64,000 bases of DNA from contig NZ_JAAXOW010000004.1 in assembly GCF_012396185.1 (NCBI RefSeq), forward strand, positions 186,001 through 250,000. Direction: 5' to 3'. The DNA comes from Sanguibacter hominis ATCC BAA-789 (GTDB lineage: Bacteria > Actinomycetota > Actinomycetes > Actinomycetales > Cellulomonadaceae). Under the pieces are notes generated by a model. The model ran no database searches, was not told the DNA's origin, and saw only the letters and a list, made by a program, of their open reading frames with translations. The translations under genes were made by a program, and so were the position numbers. Position 1 is the first letter of the stretch. Each line of letters starts with the position of its first letter. Below, piece after piece: positions 45,175-53,625 of this stretch.

Positions 45175-46686
45175 TTGCCCATCTATGAGATCGAGTCGGA
45201 CCGGGTCGTTCCCGTGCCGTCGATGCAGCCTGCGCCCGTCGCGTTCCTGCCCGAGGCTCGCAGCGTCGTCGAGCACCACCTGGACTCCCTCCTCGGCGAG
45301 CCCGTCATGCCCGTGCACCACGCGCTGCCCGACGAGGACGCCCCCTACCTGACAGCGCTCGACGCGTACGGTGCGGTCGTGGTCGTCGAGCTCGTCGGCA
45401 TGCTCGACGACTCGGCGCTCGTCGCGGCCCTCGGCCGCGCGGGTCGAGCGGGCGGCCAGTCGCGCGGCGAGCTCGTCGCCGGCTACGACCACGGGCCTGA
45501 GGCTTTCGGCACCGACCACGCGATGTTCCTCGCCCGTGTCCCGTCGCTCGGCGCGACGCAGCCGCACGTGCGCACGGGCGGCGTCCGTCTCGTGCTCGTG
45601 TGCGCGTCCGCAGGGCTGACGACGGTCGACGCGCTGGACTTCCTGCGCCAGCCCGGCATGCAGGTCGACGTGTTCCGTCTCGGCGTGGTCCGCGCGCCCG
45701 ACGGGCGCCGCTACGTCGACGTGTCGCCGCTCGGAGACAGCGCCCGCGGCCCGCGTGGCATGGAGTCGATGCCGTCGGCGGCCTCGTCCGTCTCGTCGCC
45801 GTCCGCCCGGACCGCGCACGCGCCCGCCGCGTCGGCACCCGCCGGCCCGGACACACCTGCGCCTGCGCGCATGCCGGTCGGCGGTGGCGCTGCCGCCGTC
45901 GCGCCCGCCGCAGCCGTCCAGGCGACGGCCGCCGCCGGCTACGCCGCTGCGATGGCTCACGTCCCTGCCGGCGTGGCCCTCGCGTCCGTCCCGGCGCTCG
46001 CACCCGGGTCCGCGATCGAGGTGGATCCGAACCCGGTCGCCCCGGTGGTGCCCGCGCCCAGCGTCGGCGTTCGTCCTGTCGCCGACCCGCGGGGATCGGC
46101 CGCCGCAGTCGTCTCACCGACCGCCCGCGCCAAGCGGACGGTCACCCTCGGAGCCTCCGGCGCAGGATCGTCGACGACTCCGCGTCTCGGGGGTCCTACG
46201 CCGTCCGTGACGGGTGCGGCGACGCACCCTGCAGCGTTCGCGGGTGCCCGGTCGCGCGCGCGGCTCGCGTCGGTCGAGGAGACGTCGATCGACACGAACC
46301 CGAACGACCTGTCTACGCTGCGCGAGTCGTCGCGCAGCTATGCCGCCGCCATGTCGTACGGCTCGGTCACGGAGCCCACGCCGCCGCCGCGCGGCCCGCG
46401 CCAGCCGATCCCGCAGGGGTGGCGGGACGCCGCGCTGAAGAAGCTTGCCGGCCGCCTCGAGGAGCCGACGCCGCTCCTGTGGGTCCGGCACCGGCGCAAC
46501 GAGCGCTTCGAGGTGACGCTCCACCCGGACGGCGTGATCGAGCTGCCGGACGGCCGCCGGTTCATGTCCCCGGACGTCGCCGCGACGATCGTGTCCGACG
46601 CCGAGCACACGGTCGACGGCTGGGGTGCGTGGCGCGTCGGCGAGGAGACCGGCCCGACGCTGCGCGACCTGCGCGCCCAGGGCTGA
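45175..46686 (+). CDS. Nuclease-like protein with C-terminal RAMA domain
   Basis: 503 residues from an unusual TTG at 45175, supported by GGGGGAAG six bases upstream and the lack of a nearer ATG/GTG. Residues about 25-165 read like the EndoNuc/DUF91 (NucS-type) fold, with LDAYGAVVVVELVG where active members have D...(V)ELK, so the catalytic Lys seems lost. A central stretch of about 200 residues is low-complexity Ala/Pro. The last 90 residues (LLWVRHRRNERFEVTL; LPDGRRFMSPDVAATIV; VDGWGAWRVG) match the RAMA domain found with restriction and modification enzymes. Both domain calls are from pattern; biochemical role unknown. Confidence 0.7.
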   Translation: MPIYEIESDRVVPVPSMQPAPVAFLPEARSVVEHHLDSLLGEPVMPVHHALPDEDAPYLTALDAYGAVVVVELVGMLDDSALVAALGRAGRAGGQSRGELVAGYDHGPEAFGTDHAMFLARVPSLGATQPHVRTGGVRLVLVCASAGLTTVDALDFLRQPGMQVDVFRLGVVRAPDGRRYVDVSPLGDSARGPRGMESMPSAASSVSSPSARTAHAPAASAPAGPDTPAPARMPVGGGAAAVAPAAAVQATAAAGYAAAMAHVPAGVALASVPALAPGSAIEVDPNPVAPVVPAPSVGVRPVADPRGSAAAVVSPTARAKRTVTLGASGAGSSTTPRLGGPTPSVTGAATHPAAFAGARSRARLASVEETSIDTNPNDLSTLRESSRSYAAAMSYGSVTEPTPPPRGPRQPIPQGWRDAALKKLAGRLEEPTPLLWVRHRRNERFEVTLHPDGVIELPDGRRFMSPDVAATIVSDAEHTVDGWGAWRVGEETGPTLRDLRAQG

Positions 46687-46717
46687 CCAGCCCGCACCGT
46701 GGCTCAGGGGTGGGGGC

Positions 46718-47701
46718 TCACTGCCACCCGTACGCGACGACCCACCGGGTGATCTGCTCGTAGAACGCGGCCCGCGGGCCGGGGCGTGAGAGCGCGAGAT
46801 CGTGGATGCCGCCGGGGATGCGGACGAGCGTGACGACGTTCCCGAGGTTCGGCACGCGTCGCGCGATCGCCTCGACGTCGAGCACGGCGTCGGCCTCGCG
46901 CATGTCCTCGCTCCAGCGAGGGCTGATCGCGGAGCGTCCCGACAGGAGCGTCAGCACGGGGATGTCGAGCCTGAGCCCGCGTGCGACGGCGGCGTGGCCG
47001 ACGAGGATCGCGTTGAGCCATCCGGCCCGCACGGGGAACGACGGCGTCGGGCGCCACCGTGGGTCCGTGTCCCACTCGCCGCCGGAGGCGCGGTCGACGG
47101 TCCGGGAGTAGAAGCCGGGGTCGATGTTCGGCAGGGCCGTGCGCGGCTGGAAGCGGGCGAGCTGAGCGATCGCGGGGGCGGAGACGGTCCGCGCGACCGA
47201 GGAGCCCTGCAGCTCGAGCCAGGGGGAGTTGAGGACGAGCCCCGAGACGATCCCCGGGTGCCGGTCCGCCCACAGGGCAGCCGTGAGGCCGCCGGTCGAG
47301 TGCGCCATGAGCAGCAGCGACGCGTGCGCCCCGAGCTCGGCGCGCACGACGTCGAGCGCGGCGGCGATGTCCTCGTCGTACGTCGTGAGGTCCTCGACGT
47401 ACCCGGGCGTCTGGTGCGCGCGCATCGAGCGACCGTACTTGCGCAGGTCGAGCGCATAGAACGCGACGCCCTGGGCGTGCCAGTACGCGGCGAGCCCGGT
47501 GTGGAAGAAGTAGTCGGACCAGCCGTGCAGGTAGAGCACGGCGCGAGCGGGGCGCGGGTACGGGTCGGGCTCCGGCGCGAACCGGACGAGGGTCGCGACG
47601 ACGTCGCCCTCGTCGTCGGCGGCCAGGTCCAGGTCGAGAGCCCGGAAGTCGGGGCCGAGGACGTCCTGCCGCCACCCGGGCGGGTAGCGGCGCGGGCTCA
47701 C
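46718..47701 (-). CDS. Alpha/beta hydrolase (lysophospholipase-like)
   Basis: 327-residue soluble hydrolase of the monoglyceride lipase/lysophospholipase group (Hydrolase_4). LYLHGWSDYFFH forms the oxyanion region, the nucleophile Ser is in LMAHSTGGL, and the His in PGGIHDLALSR. YALDLRKYGRS is the family strand motif. GTG start overlaps the TGA of the quinone-oxidoreductase-like gene (GTGA), so the two are co-transcribed. Natural ester substrate not determinable. Confidence 0.87.
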   Translation of the reverse strand: MSPRRYPPGWRQDVLGPDFRALDLDLAADDEGDVVATLVRFAPEPDPYPRPARAVLYLHGWSDYFFHTGLAAYWHAQGVAFYALDLRKYGRSMRAHQTPGYVEDLTTYDEDIAAALDVVRAELGAHASLLLMAHSTGGLTAALWADRHPGIVSGLVLNSPWLELQGSSVARTVSAPAIAQLARFQPRTALPNIDPGFYSRTVDRASGGEWDTDPRWRPTPSFPVRAGWLNAILVGHAAVARGLRLDIPVLTLLSGRSAISPRWSEDMREADAVLDVEAIARRVPNLGNVVTLVRIPGGIHDLALSRPGPRAAFYEQITRWVVAYGWQ

Positions 47702-48654
47702 GGCAGGACCACGACCTTGCCGAACTGGGTGCCCTCGGCCATGAGCCCGATCCCGCGCGCCGTGTCGGTGAGCGGCACCTCGAGCGCGATCGTGGGGCGC
47801 AGGTCGTGCGTCCCGAGGAATGCGAGCAGCGCGGCGAGGTCGTCGCGGCTGCCCATGGTCACGCCCTGGACGCGGATCTCCTGGAAGAAGATGCGGGTGA
47901 GCTGGGCGGCGTCGGCGTCGCCCGTCGTCGCGCCGGCGACGGCGATGGTCCCGCCGGGGCGGACGCTCGCGGCGGAGTGCGCCCACGTCGCGCGACCGAC
48001 GGTCTCGACGACGGCGTCGACGCGGCGGGGGAGGCGGGCACCGGGCTCGACGGCGGTCGCGCCGAGGGCGGCCGCGCGTTCGCGCTTCTCGGCGGAGCGG
48101 CTCGTCGCGAAGACCTCGAGGCCGGCGGCGACGCCGAGCGCGATCGCCGCCGACGAGACGCCGCCGCCCGCACCCTGCACGAGGACGCTGCTTCCGGGGC
48201 GCAGCTCGGACGCGCGGAAGAGCAGGGAGTAGGCGGTGAGCCAGGCGGTCGGGAGGCATGCGGCCTCGGCGAAGGACAGTGTGGCGGGCTTGTCGAGGAG
48301 GTTGGCGGTCGGGACGGCGACCTGCTCGGCGAGCGTCCCGGGGTACTTCTCCGAGAGGAGCGTGCGGCGCTCGCGCGGCCCGACACCGTGCCCGTCGGCG
48401 CCGATGACGCCGTGGACGACGACCTCGCGACCGTCGGGGGTGACGCCTGCGGCGTCGGTCCCCAGGATCATCGGCAGCGCCTCGTCGGGCAGGCCGACGC
48501 CGCGCAGCGACCACAGGTCGTGGTGGTTGAGGGACGCGGCACGGACGTCGACGACCGTCCAGTTCTCGCGCGCCTCGGGCGCGGGGCGTTCCCCGACGAC
48601 GAGGCCGCTGAGGGGATCGGTGGGGGACGTCGACGCAGCGTAGGCAGCCAGCAT
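47698..48654 (-). CDS. Quinone-oxidoreductase-like MDR protein
   Basis: 318-residue medium-chain dehydrogenase/reductase. The GroES-like half has NHHDLWSLRGVG and ILGTDAAGV; catalytic-zinc Cys residues are absent, as in quinone reductases. The Rossmann half has VLVQGAGGGVSSAAIALGVA and FATSRSAEKRERAAALGA for NADP(H). YGVTMGSRDDLAALLAFL matches actinobacterial zinc-binding-dehydrogenase-like proteins. ATG 48654 is six bases after TATGTT on the minus strand, a leaderless layout. First gene of a two-gene unit with the alpha/beta hydrolase. Confidence 0.87.
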   Translation of the reverse strand: MLAAYAASTSPTDPLSGLVVGERPAPEARENWTVVDVRAASLNHHDLWSLRGVGLPDEALPMILGTDAAGVTPDGREVVVHGVIGADGHGVGPRERRTLLSEKYPGTLAEQVAVPTANLLDKPATLSFAEAACLPTAWLTAYSLLFRASELRPGSSVLVQGAGGGVSSAAIALGVAAGLEVFATSRSAEKRERAAALGATAVEPGARLPRRVDAVVETVGRATWAHSAASVRPGGTIAVAGATTGDADAAQLTRIFFQEIRVQGVTMGSRDDLAALLAFLGTHDLRPTIALEVPLTDTARGIGLMAEGTQFGKVVVLP

Positions 48655-48660
48655 GTCCCT

Positions 48661-48666
48661 AACATA
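48661..48666 (-). promoter_or_regulatory. -10 hexamer TATGTT, leaderless start
   Basis: On the minus strand TATGTT-N6-ATG(48654), supporting leaderless translation of the quinone-oxidoreductase-like gene. Confidence 0.55.
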
Positions 48667-48701
48667 CCGACCCGGTCCTGCCGCGCCAGGGGCGGCGCGG
48701 C

Positions 48702-49433
48702 TCAGAACAGCGGGAGCATCCTGCCGAGGTCGGGGACGCCGGTCGCGGTGTCGCCCGTGCGCAGCGCGCGGGCGAGGGCGTCGACGTCGTACGGCTGGCG
48801 GCCGCTCGCGAGACGCACCCACAGCAGCGGCTCGACGACCTCGAGCGACCAGCCGCCGCGCGTGACGACGATCTTGAGGAGCTCGTCCGCGACGATGCGG
48901 GTCGCCTCGGGGTCGCGCGGGTCGGCGGGACCGGTCGAGTCGACGGTGCCGTGCAGGGACGTCACGAGGTCGTCGGCGTGGACGACGAGCTCGACGAGGC
49001 GGGAGACGGCGAGCTCGCGCAGCTTGATCGGCGCGCGGCGGGCCTGGACGACGCGGTCGCCGTCGTCGCCGAGCGCCACGAGGTGCTCGAGCGCGTCGTG
49101 CGCCATCTCGCGGACGGTCGCCTGCGGCGTCGCGGCGATCTCGTGAGCGAGGTCCTTCGTCGTGTCGGTGATCTCCTGGGCGCGGCCCGGATAGGTGCCG
49201 AGGTACTCGGCGAGGCTCAGCGGGTGGCTGCCGGGAGGGCAGGGCATCGCGGCGGTGACGGCGCTCATCGCGCGGCCGAGGTGGGCCAGCAGCTCGCCGT
49301 TGGTCCAGCCGGGCAGCGCGCTCGGCTGGTCGGCGGTGCCGAGCAGGTCGTCGCCGAGCGGTTCGAGCCACCGTTCGAGGAGGTCCCACTGGCGGTTGAG
49401 GGCGGCCGCGACATCGGCGAGGGGCGTGGTCAT
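48702..49433 (-). CDS. Maleylpyruvate isomerase N-terminal (DinB-fold) protein
   Basis: 243 residues with the MDMPI N-terminal four-helix fold: metal-binding His residues in LPGWTNGELLAHLGRAM and VELVVHADDLV, the latter the third ligand region, plus an MDMPI C-terminal-like domain (LLWVRLASGRQ). These proteins are mycothiol-dependent S-transferases or isomerases in Actinobacteria; the specific substrate is unknown. Start ATG 49433 chosen over an ATG nine codons upstream because the domain begins just after it. Confidence 0.82.
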   Translation of the reverse strand: MTTPLADVAAALNRQWDLLERWLEPLGDDLLGTADQPSALPGWTNGELLAHLGRAMSAVTAAMPCPPGSHPLSLAEYLGTYPGRAQEITDTTKDLAHEIAATPQATVREMAHDALEHLVALGDDGDRVVQARRAPIKLRELAVSRLVELVVHADDLVTSLHGTVDSTGPADPRDPEATRIVADELLKIVVTRGGWSLEVVEPLLWVRLASGRQPYDVDALARALRTGDTATGVPDLGRMLPLF

Positions 49434-49476
49434 GACGCCAATCCTGCCATCGGCTCCCACGCACGTCCGGTGCTTC

Positions 49477-49564
49477 GACGTAGGGGCGTGCTCGCGACGG
49501 AGGGGGCCGCTCGCGAGGTAGGGCCTTCAGAGCCCCTGTCTCGCGTGCGCACCCCTACCTCGGC
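49477..49564. repeat. 19-bp-period intergenic element, copy B
   Basis: In the divergent spacer 49434-49591. Plus-strand units begin at 49477 (GACGTAGG), 49496 (GACGGAGG) and 49515 (GAGGTAGG); minus-strand units at 49561 (GAGGTAGG) and 49542 (GAGACAGG); every step is 19 bp. It aligns without gaps to copy A (constant offset 32023) and its right 31 bases differ at only two positions. Confidence 0.75.
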
Positions 49565-49579
49565 GCAGGGGGACGGCTC

Positions 49580-49585
49580 TAGGTT
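49580..49585 (+). promoter_or_regulatory. -10 hexamer TAGGTT, leaderless start
   Basis: TAGGTT-N6-ATG(49592), directly after the 19-bp-period element. Confidence 0.55.
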
Positions 49586-49591
49586 GGGCAC

Positions 49592-50608
49592 ATGGGAGCG
49601 AGCCCGGTCGTGCGTCGCGCGCTCGTCGTGGTCCTCGTGACCGTGGCGGTCCTCGGGGTGCCGGTCACGCTCGCGGCGGGCTGGGCCCACCGCGTCGTGA
49701 GCGACCCGGACGCCTACTCGTCGGCGATGGCGAGGATCGCCGACGACCCCGAGGTGCGGTCGGTCGCGTCAGCCGAGGTGAGCGACAGGCTGCTGGGCGC
49801 GGTCGACGTCGAGGCCCTCGTGCGCCGCTCCCTCGACGCGACGCTGGGACCTGCCGGGCATGCCGACCGGGTCCGTGAGGCGCTCGTGGCGGCGTCGACC
49901 TCGCTGCTGCGGGCGACGGTGCGCGACGGCGTCGAGCGCGCGCTCGTGTCGGACGCCGCGTCGGCGACCTGGGACGGCGCGAACCGACGGATGCACGAGG
50001 GGCTGCGGTGGGTCCTGACGACGGACGCGCCCGCGTCGGTGGGAGGTACGGGCGTGGCCGGGGTGTCGGCGTCGGGCGAGGTGCTGCTCGATCTCGGTGC
50101 GGTGGCCGACCAGGTCGCGGCGCGCCTCGAGGCCGAGCGGCTGCCGGTCCCGGACGTGCTCGGCCGCGTCGACCTGACGGTCGTCGTGCTCGACCGGGAG
50201 GAGGTCGCGCAGGCCCGGACGGCATACCGGTGGGCGGGCGCGGTGCGCGTGTGGGGCTGGTGCGTCGTGGCTCTGGCTGGGGCGGGGGCGGTCACCGCGG
50301 CACGACGACGCGGCCTCGTCGGTGCGGTCATCGGTGCGGGGCTCGTCGTGGCGACCGCGGTGGCACGGGCGCTCGCGGGGACGGTCCCTGCTGTCCTGCA
50401 GCGCGAGCTGGACGATCCGGACGGCCTCGCTGGGCTCGTCGTCGCGCGCGGTGGCGAGGTGCTCGCGGACAGCCTCCGCAGCGCGGTCGCGCCGGGGCTG
50501 TGGATCGGTGGTGGCGTGCTGCTCGCGGTGGCGGTCGTGGCCGTGCTCGGCCGTGCACCCGGGGTGCTCAGCGACCGCGGACGGCCTCGGTCGCGAGGAA
50601 CTCGGTGA
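49592..50608 (+). CDS. Membrane protein of unknown function
   Basis: 338 residues. TM1 is at about 8-30 (ALVVVLVTVAVLGVPVTLAAGW), an outward domain of about 170 residues follows, then TMs near 210-230, 235-255 and 300-320. The pattern (one N-terminal TM, a soluble domain with DADAYSSAMARIADDPEVR, three C-terminal TMs) occurs in actinobacterial proteins of unknown role. Its last 41 bp overlap the end of metX tail to tail. Confidence 0.75.
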   Translation: MGASPVVRRALVVVLVTVAVLGVPVTLAAGWAHRVVSDPDAYSSAMARIADDPEVRSVASAEVSDRLLGAVDVEALVRRSLDATLGPAGHADRVREALVAASTSLLRATVRDGVERALVSDAASATWDGANRRMHEGLRWVLTTDAPASVGGTGVAGVSASGEVLLDLGAVADQVAARLEAERLPVPDVLGRVDLTVVVLDREEVAQARTAYRWAGAVRVWGWCVVALAGAGAVTAARRRGLVGAVIGAGLVVATAVARALAGTVPAVLQRELDDPDGLAGLVVARGGEVLADSLRSAVAPGLWIGGGVLLAVAVVAVLGRAPGVLSDRGRPRSRGTR

Positions 50609-51839
50609 CGATCGGGCCGAGCTGGTCGAACTCGATGAGGAACCCGTCGTGGCCGTGCTCCGAGCGCAGCGTCCGCAGCGGGCCTGCACCGGGCAGGTGT
50701 CGGGCGAGGCGAGCGCAGTCGGCGGGGAGGAACAGCCGGTCGGAGTCGACGGCGACGACGAGCGCGCGGGCCGTGACGAGCGAGAGCGCGTGCTCGACGC
50801 CGCCGCGGTCGCGGCCGAGGTCGTGCGTGAGCATCGACTGCGTGAGCGCGAGGTAGCTGTTCGCGTCGAACCGCAGGGCGAGCTTGTGGGCGTGATGGTC
50901 GAGGTACGACTGCACGGCATAGCGACCGCCGCGCAGCGGGTCCTCCCCGCCCTGGGGGATGCGGCCGAAGCGCTGGTCGAGCTCTGCGGCGCTGCGGTAC
51001 GTGGCGTGGGCGATCTGCCGCGCGATGCCGAGGCCGACGTGCGGGCCGTCGCCGTCGGGCGCGTCGTAGTAGTCGCCGCCGCGGAAGCCCGGGTCGGCGA
51101 GGATCGCGGCGATCTGCGGGTGGGCCCAGGCGATCTGGTCGCCGGTCGTCTGTGCGCCGGAGGCGATGACGCCGATCGCGGCGACGTCGACGCCCTGCTC
51201 GGGGCCGAGCAGCGCCCACTCGAGGACGCGGAGCCCGCCCATGGACGCGCCGACGACGAAGCGCCACGAACGGATGCCCAGGCTCTGGGCGAGCCGGATC
51301 TCGGCGGCGACCTGGTCACGGACGGTGACGTCGGGGAAGCGGCTGCCCCACGGGCGGCCGTCCGGGGCGTCGGACGCGGGCCCGGTCGAGCCCTGGCACC
51401 CGCCGACGACGTTGGGGGCGACGACGAAGTACGTGTCGGTGTCGATCGGCGCGCCGGGGCCGATCATGTCCTGCCACCAGCCTGCGCTCGGGTGTCCGGG
51501 GCCGGCGGGGCCGGTCACGTGCGAGTCGCCGGTGAGGGCGTGCAGGACGAGGACGGCGTTGGAGGCGTCGGCGTCGAGCTCGCCCCACGTCTCGTAGGCG
51601 ACGGTGACGCCGGGGAGGACCTGGCCGGACTCGAGGTCGAGGTCGCCGACGTCGACGAGCTGGCGGCGGCCGGGGTCGTCGCCGGGGCGCCAGGCGCCGG
51701 TCGCGGGCACGGGCGCGGTCGGGAGCGGGGTGCGGGGCGGGAACGCGGCGAGGCGCTGGGGGGCGCCCGCGAAGGCGGGTGCTCCTCGGCGCACGGACGG
51801 GCGGGGCCCGGGGCGCGCCGATGCGTCGTCGGTCCTCAT
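50568..51839 (-). CDS. metX: Homoserine O-acetyltransferase
   Basis: Acetylates homoserine with acetyl-CoA, the committing step of methionine synthesis. 423 residues of the alpha/beta-hydrolase fold: NAVLVLHALTGDSH, nucleophile Ser in VVGASMGGLRVLEW, Asp in VAVDSDRLFLP and His in EHGHDGFLIEF, plus GGCQGSTGP. About 60 Pro/Ala-rich residues precede the core. TAGATT on the minus strand lies eight bases before the ATG. It follows metY after 128 bp, and its 3' end overlaps the neighbouring membrane-protein gene. Confidence 0.95.
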   Translation of the reverse strand: MRTDDASARPGPRPSVRRGAPAFAGAPQRLAAFPPRTPLPTAPVPATGAWRPGDDPGRRQLVDVGDLDLESGQVLPGVTVAYETWGELDADASNAVLVLHALTGDSHVTGPAGPGHPSAGWWQDMIGPGAPIDTDTYFVVAPNVVGGCQGSTGPASDAPDGRPWGSRFPDVTVRDQVAAEIRLAQSLGIRSWRFVVGASMGGLRVLEWALLGPEQGVDVAAIGVIASGAQTTGDQIAWAHPQIAAILADPGFRGGDYYDAPDGDGPHVGLGIARQIAHATYRSAAELDQRFGRIPQGGEDPLRGGRYAVQSYLDHHAHKLALRFDANSYLALTQSMLTHDLGRDRGGVEHALSLVTARALVVAVDSDRLFLPADCARLARHLPGAGPLRTLRSEHGHDGFLIEFDQLGPIVTEFLATEAVRGR

Positions 51840-51967
51840 GTCACGGGAATCTAGGGCCGGTGCGGCGCCGGGGCGCGACGTGTCCACGTTGTGGCCGTCG
51901 CGTCCGGAGTCCGGACGCGGGGCTGAAGGGGTGGAGACGGTGGCGCCCGGCGCCGCACCGGGACACA

Positions 51968-53305
51968 TCAGGCGCCCTGCTCGATCGCGGCCTTGGCCGC
52001 CGTGAAGCCGGCGTCAAGGTCCGCGAGGATGTCGACGATGTTCTCGAGGCCGACGCTCAGGCGGACGAGGCCGGGCGTGACGCCCGACAAGGCCTGCTGC
52101 TCGGGCGTGAGCTGCGAGTGCGTCGTCGACGCCGGGTGGATGACGAGCGAGCGGACGTCGCCGATGTTGGCGAGGTTGGAGTGCAGGCTCAGGCCGTCGA
52201 CGAACGCCTTGCCGGCCTCGGCGCCGCCGTCGAGCTCGAAGGCGAGCACCGCGCCGGCGCCGCGCGGGAGGTACTTCTGCGCGTTCGCGTGCCACTCGCT
52301 CGACGGCAGACCGGCGTAGTGGACCTTACGGACCTCGTCGCGCGCCTCCAGGTACTCCGCGACCTTGGTCGCGTTCTCGACGTGGCGCTCGAGACGCAGG
52401 GAGAGCGTCTCGATGCCCTGCGCGATGAGGAACGCGTTGAACGGGCTGATCGCGGCCCCGAGGTCGCGCAGGAGCTGGACGCGGGCCTTGAGGATGAACG
52501 AGAGGTTCGCACCGAACTGGCTGCCGACGCCGAGGTCGCGCGCGTAGACGAGGCCGTGGTAGCTCTCGTCCGGGGTGTTGTAGTTCGGGAAGCGCTCGGG
52601 GTGCTGTGCGTAGTCGAAGGAGCCGCCGTCGACGATGACCCCGCCGATCGCGGTGCCGTGGCCGCCGAGGAACTTCGTCGCGGAGTGGACGACGACGTCC
52701 GCGCCCCACCGCAGCGGGTTGAGCAGGTAGGGGGTCGCGACCGTGTTGTCGACGACGAGCGGCACGCCGGCCTCGTGGGCGACGCTCGCGACGGTCTCGA
52801 TGTCGAGGACGTCGGCGCGCGGGTTCGGGATCGTCTCGGCGAAGAAGAGCTTCGTGTTGGGGCGGACCGCGTCGCGCCACGCCTGCGCGTCGTGCGGGTC
52901 GGAGACGAACGTCGTCTCGATGCCGATCTTCTTGAGCGTGTAGTGCAGCAGGTTGTACGTGCCGCCGTAGAGCGAGGGGCTCGCGACGACGTGGTCGCCG
53001 GCCTCGGCGATGTTGAGGATCGCGAGGTGGGCCGCCGCCTGGCCGGACGAGACGAGGAGTGCGGCGACGCCGCCCTCGAGCGAGGCGATGCGGTCCTCGA
53101 CGGCGCCCTGGGTCGGGTTGCCGATGCGGGTGTAGATGGGGCCGAGGTCGGCGAGCGCGAACCGTGCGGCTGCCGTGTCGGCGTCGGGGAAGACGAACGA
53201 GGTCGTCTGGTAGATCGGGAGGGCGCGTGCGCCGGTGGTCGGGTCGGGCGTCTGGCCGGCGTGGATCTGGCGGGTCTCGAACGACCAGCTGGCGGGGTTG
53301 CTCAT
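51968..53305 (-). CDS. metY: O-acetylhomoserine sulfhydrylase
   Basis: PLP enzyme of 445 residues joining O-acetylhomoserine and sulfide to give homocysteine. Opening WSFETRQIHAGQTPDP is typical of the group; PLP contacts include SSGQAAAHLAILN, VVDNTVATPYL (Asp) and the Schiff-base Lys in HSATKFLGGHGTAIGG; the C-terminal part has HPASTTHSQLTPE. Preceded by a leader of about 225 bases with a Met-Cys mini-ORF at its 5' end. Confidence 0.95.
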   Translation of the reverse strand: MSNPASWSFETRQIHAGQTPDPTTGARALPIYQTTSFVFPDADTAAARFALADLGPIYTRIGNPTQGAVEDRIASLEGGVAALLVSSGQAAAHLAILNIAEAGDHVVASPSLYGGTYNLLHYTLKKIGIETTFVSDPHDAQAWRDAVRPNTKLFFAETIPNPRADVLDIETVASVAHEAGVPLVVDNTVATPYLLNPLRWGADVVVHSATKFLGGHGTAIGGVIVDGGSFDYAQHPERFPNYNTPDESYHGLVYARDLGVGSQFGANLSFILKARVQLLRDLGAAISPFNAFLIAQGIETLSLRLERHVENATKVAEYLEARDEVRKVHYAGLPSSEWHANAQKYLPRGAGAVLAFELDGGAEAGKAFVDGLSLHSNLANIGDVRSLVIHPASTTHSQLTPEQQALSGVTPGLVRLSVGLENIVDILADLDAGFTAAKAAIEQGA

Positions 53306-53506
53306 GAGTGGCTCCTGGGACTGTTGTGGCGGGTCCTGCGGAGCGGGGGCCTGGGCTCGGCGCGTCGGGAGCTGAGAGCCAGGTGGGTTTCCGCCGCTCG
53401 TGAGGGAGGGGGCGTGGTCCGCACCTGCGCGTCGCCACGGTGGCGGGACGGGGAGCGTCGGCGACGACGTCCGTCCGGCTGTCCGGGCATGCGGATGTGC
53501 GGCTGG

Positions 53507-53530
53507 TCAGCTACACATTCGACGGCTCAT
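53507..53530 (-). CDS. Leaderless leader peptide MSRRMCS upstream of metY
   Basis: Seven codons (Met-Ser-Arg-Arg-Met-Cys-Ser, stop TGA) starting seven bases after TAGAGT (minus 53543-53538), so transcription probably begins at or next to its ATG. Adjacent Met and Cys codons near the 5' end of the metY message suggest ribosome-mediated attenuation by sulfur amino-acid supply, as known for cysteine-rich leader ORFs in mycobacteria. Short, so chance is possible. Confidence 0.45.
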   Translation of the reverse strand: MSRRMCS

Positions 53531-53537
53531 GCGGCTG

Positions 53538-53543
53538 ACTCTA
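53538..53543 (-). promoter_or_regulatory. -10 hexamer TAGAGT of metY leader
   Basis: Minus-strand TAGAGT seven bases before the ATG of the mini-ORF; it would place the transcript start close to 53530. Confidence 0.45.
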
Positions 53544-53625
53544 GGGGCGGTCGATCGGTCGGCGATACAGGTGTCTCACGATCTGGTCAATGGTGAGACG
53601 GGTCCCCCGACGGGCCGGACGGGAA

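Noticed and set aside
53306-53540. SAM-I or SAM-IV riboswitch before metY
   Set aside because: The leader lacks a recognisable conserved core (no GGCAACC-type element in the right context) and I could not build the multi-stem fold; a covariance-model search would settle it.
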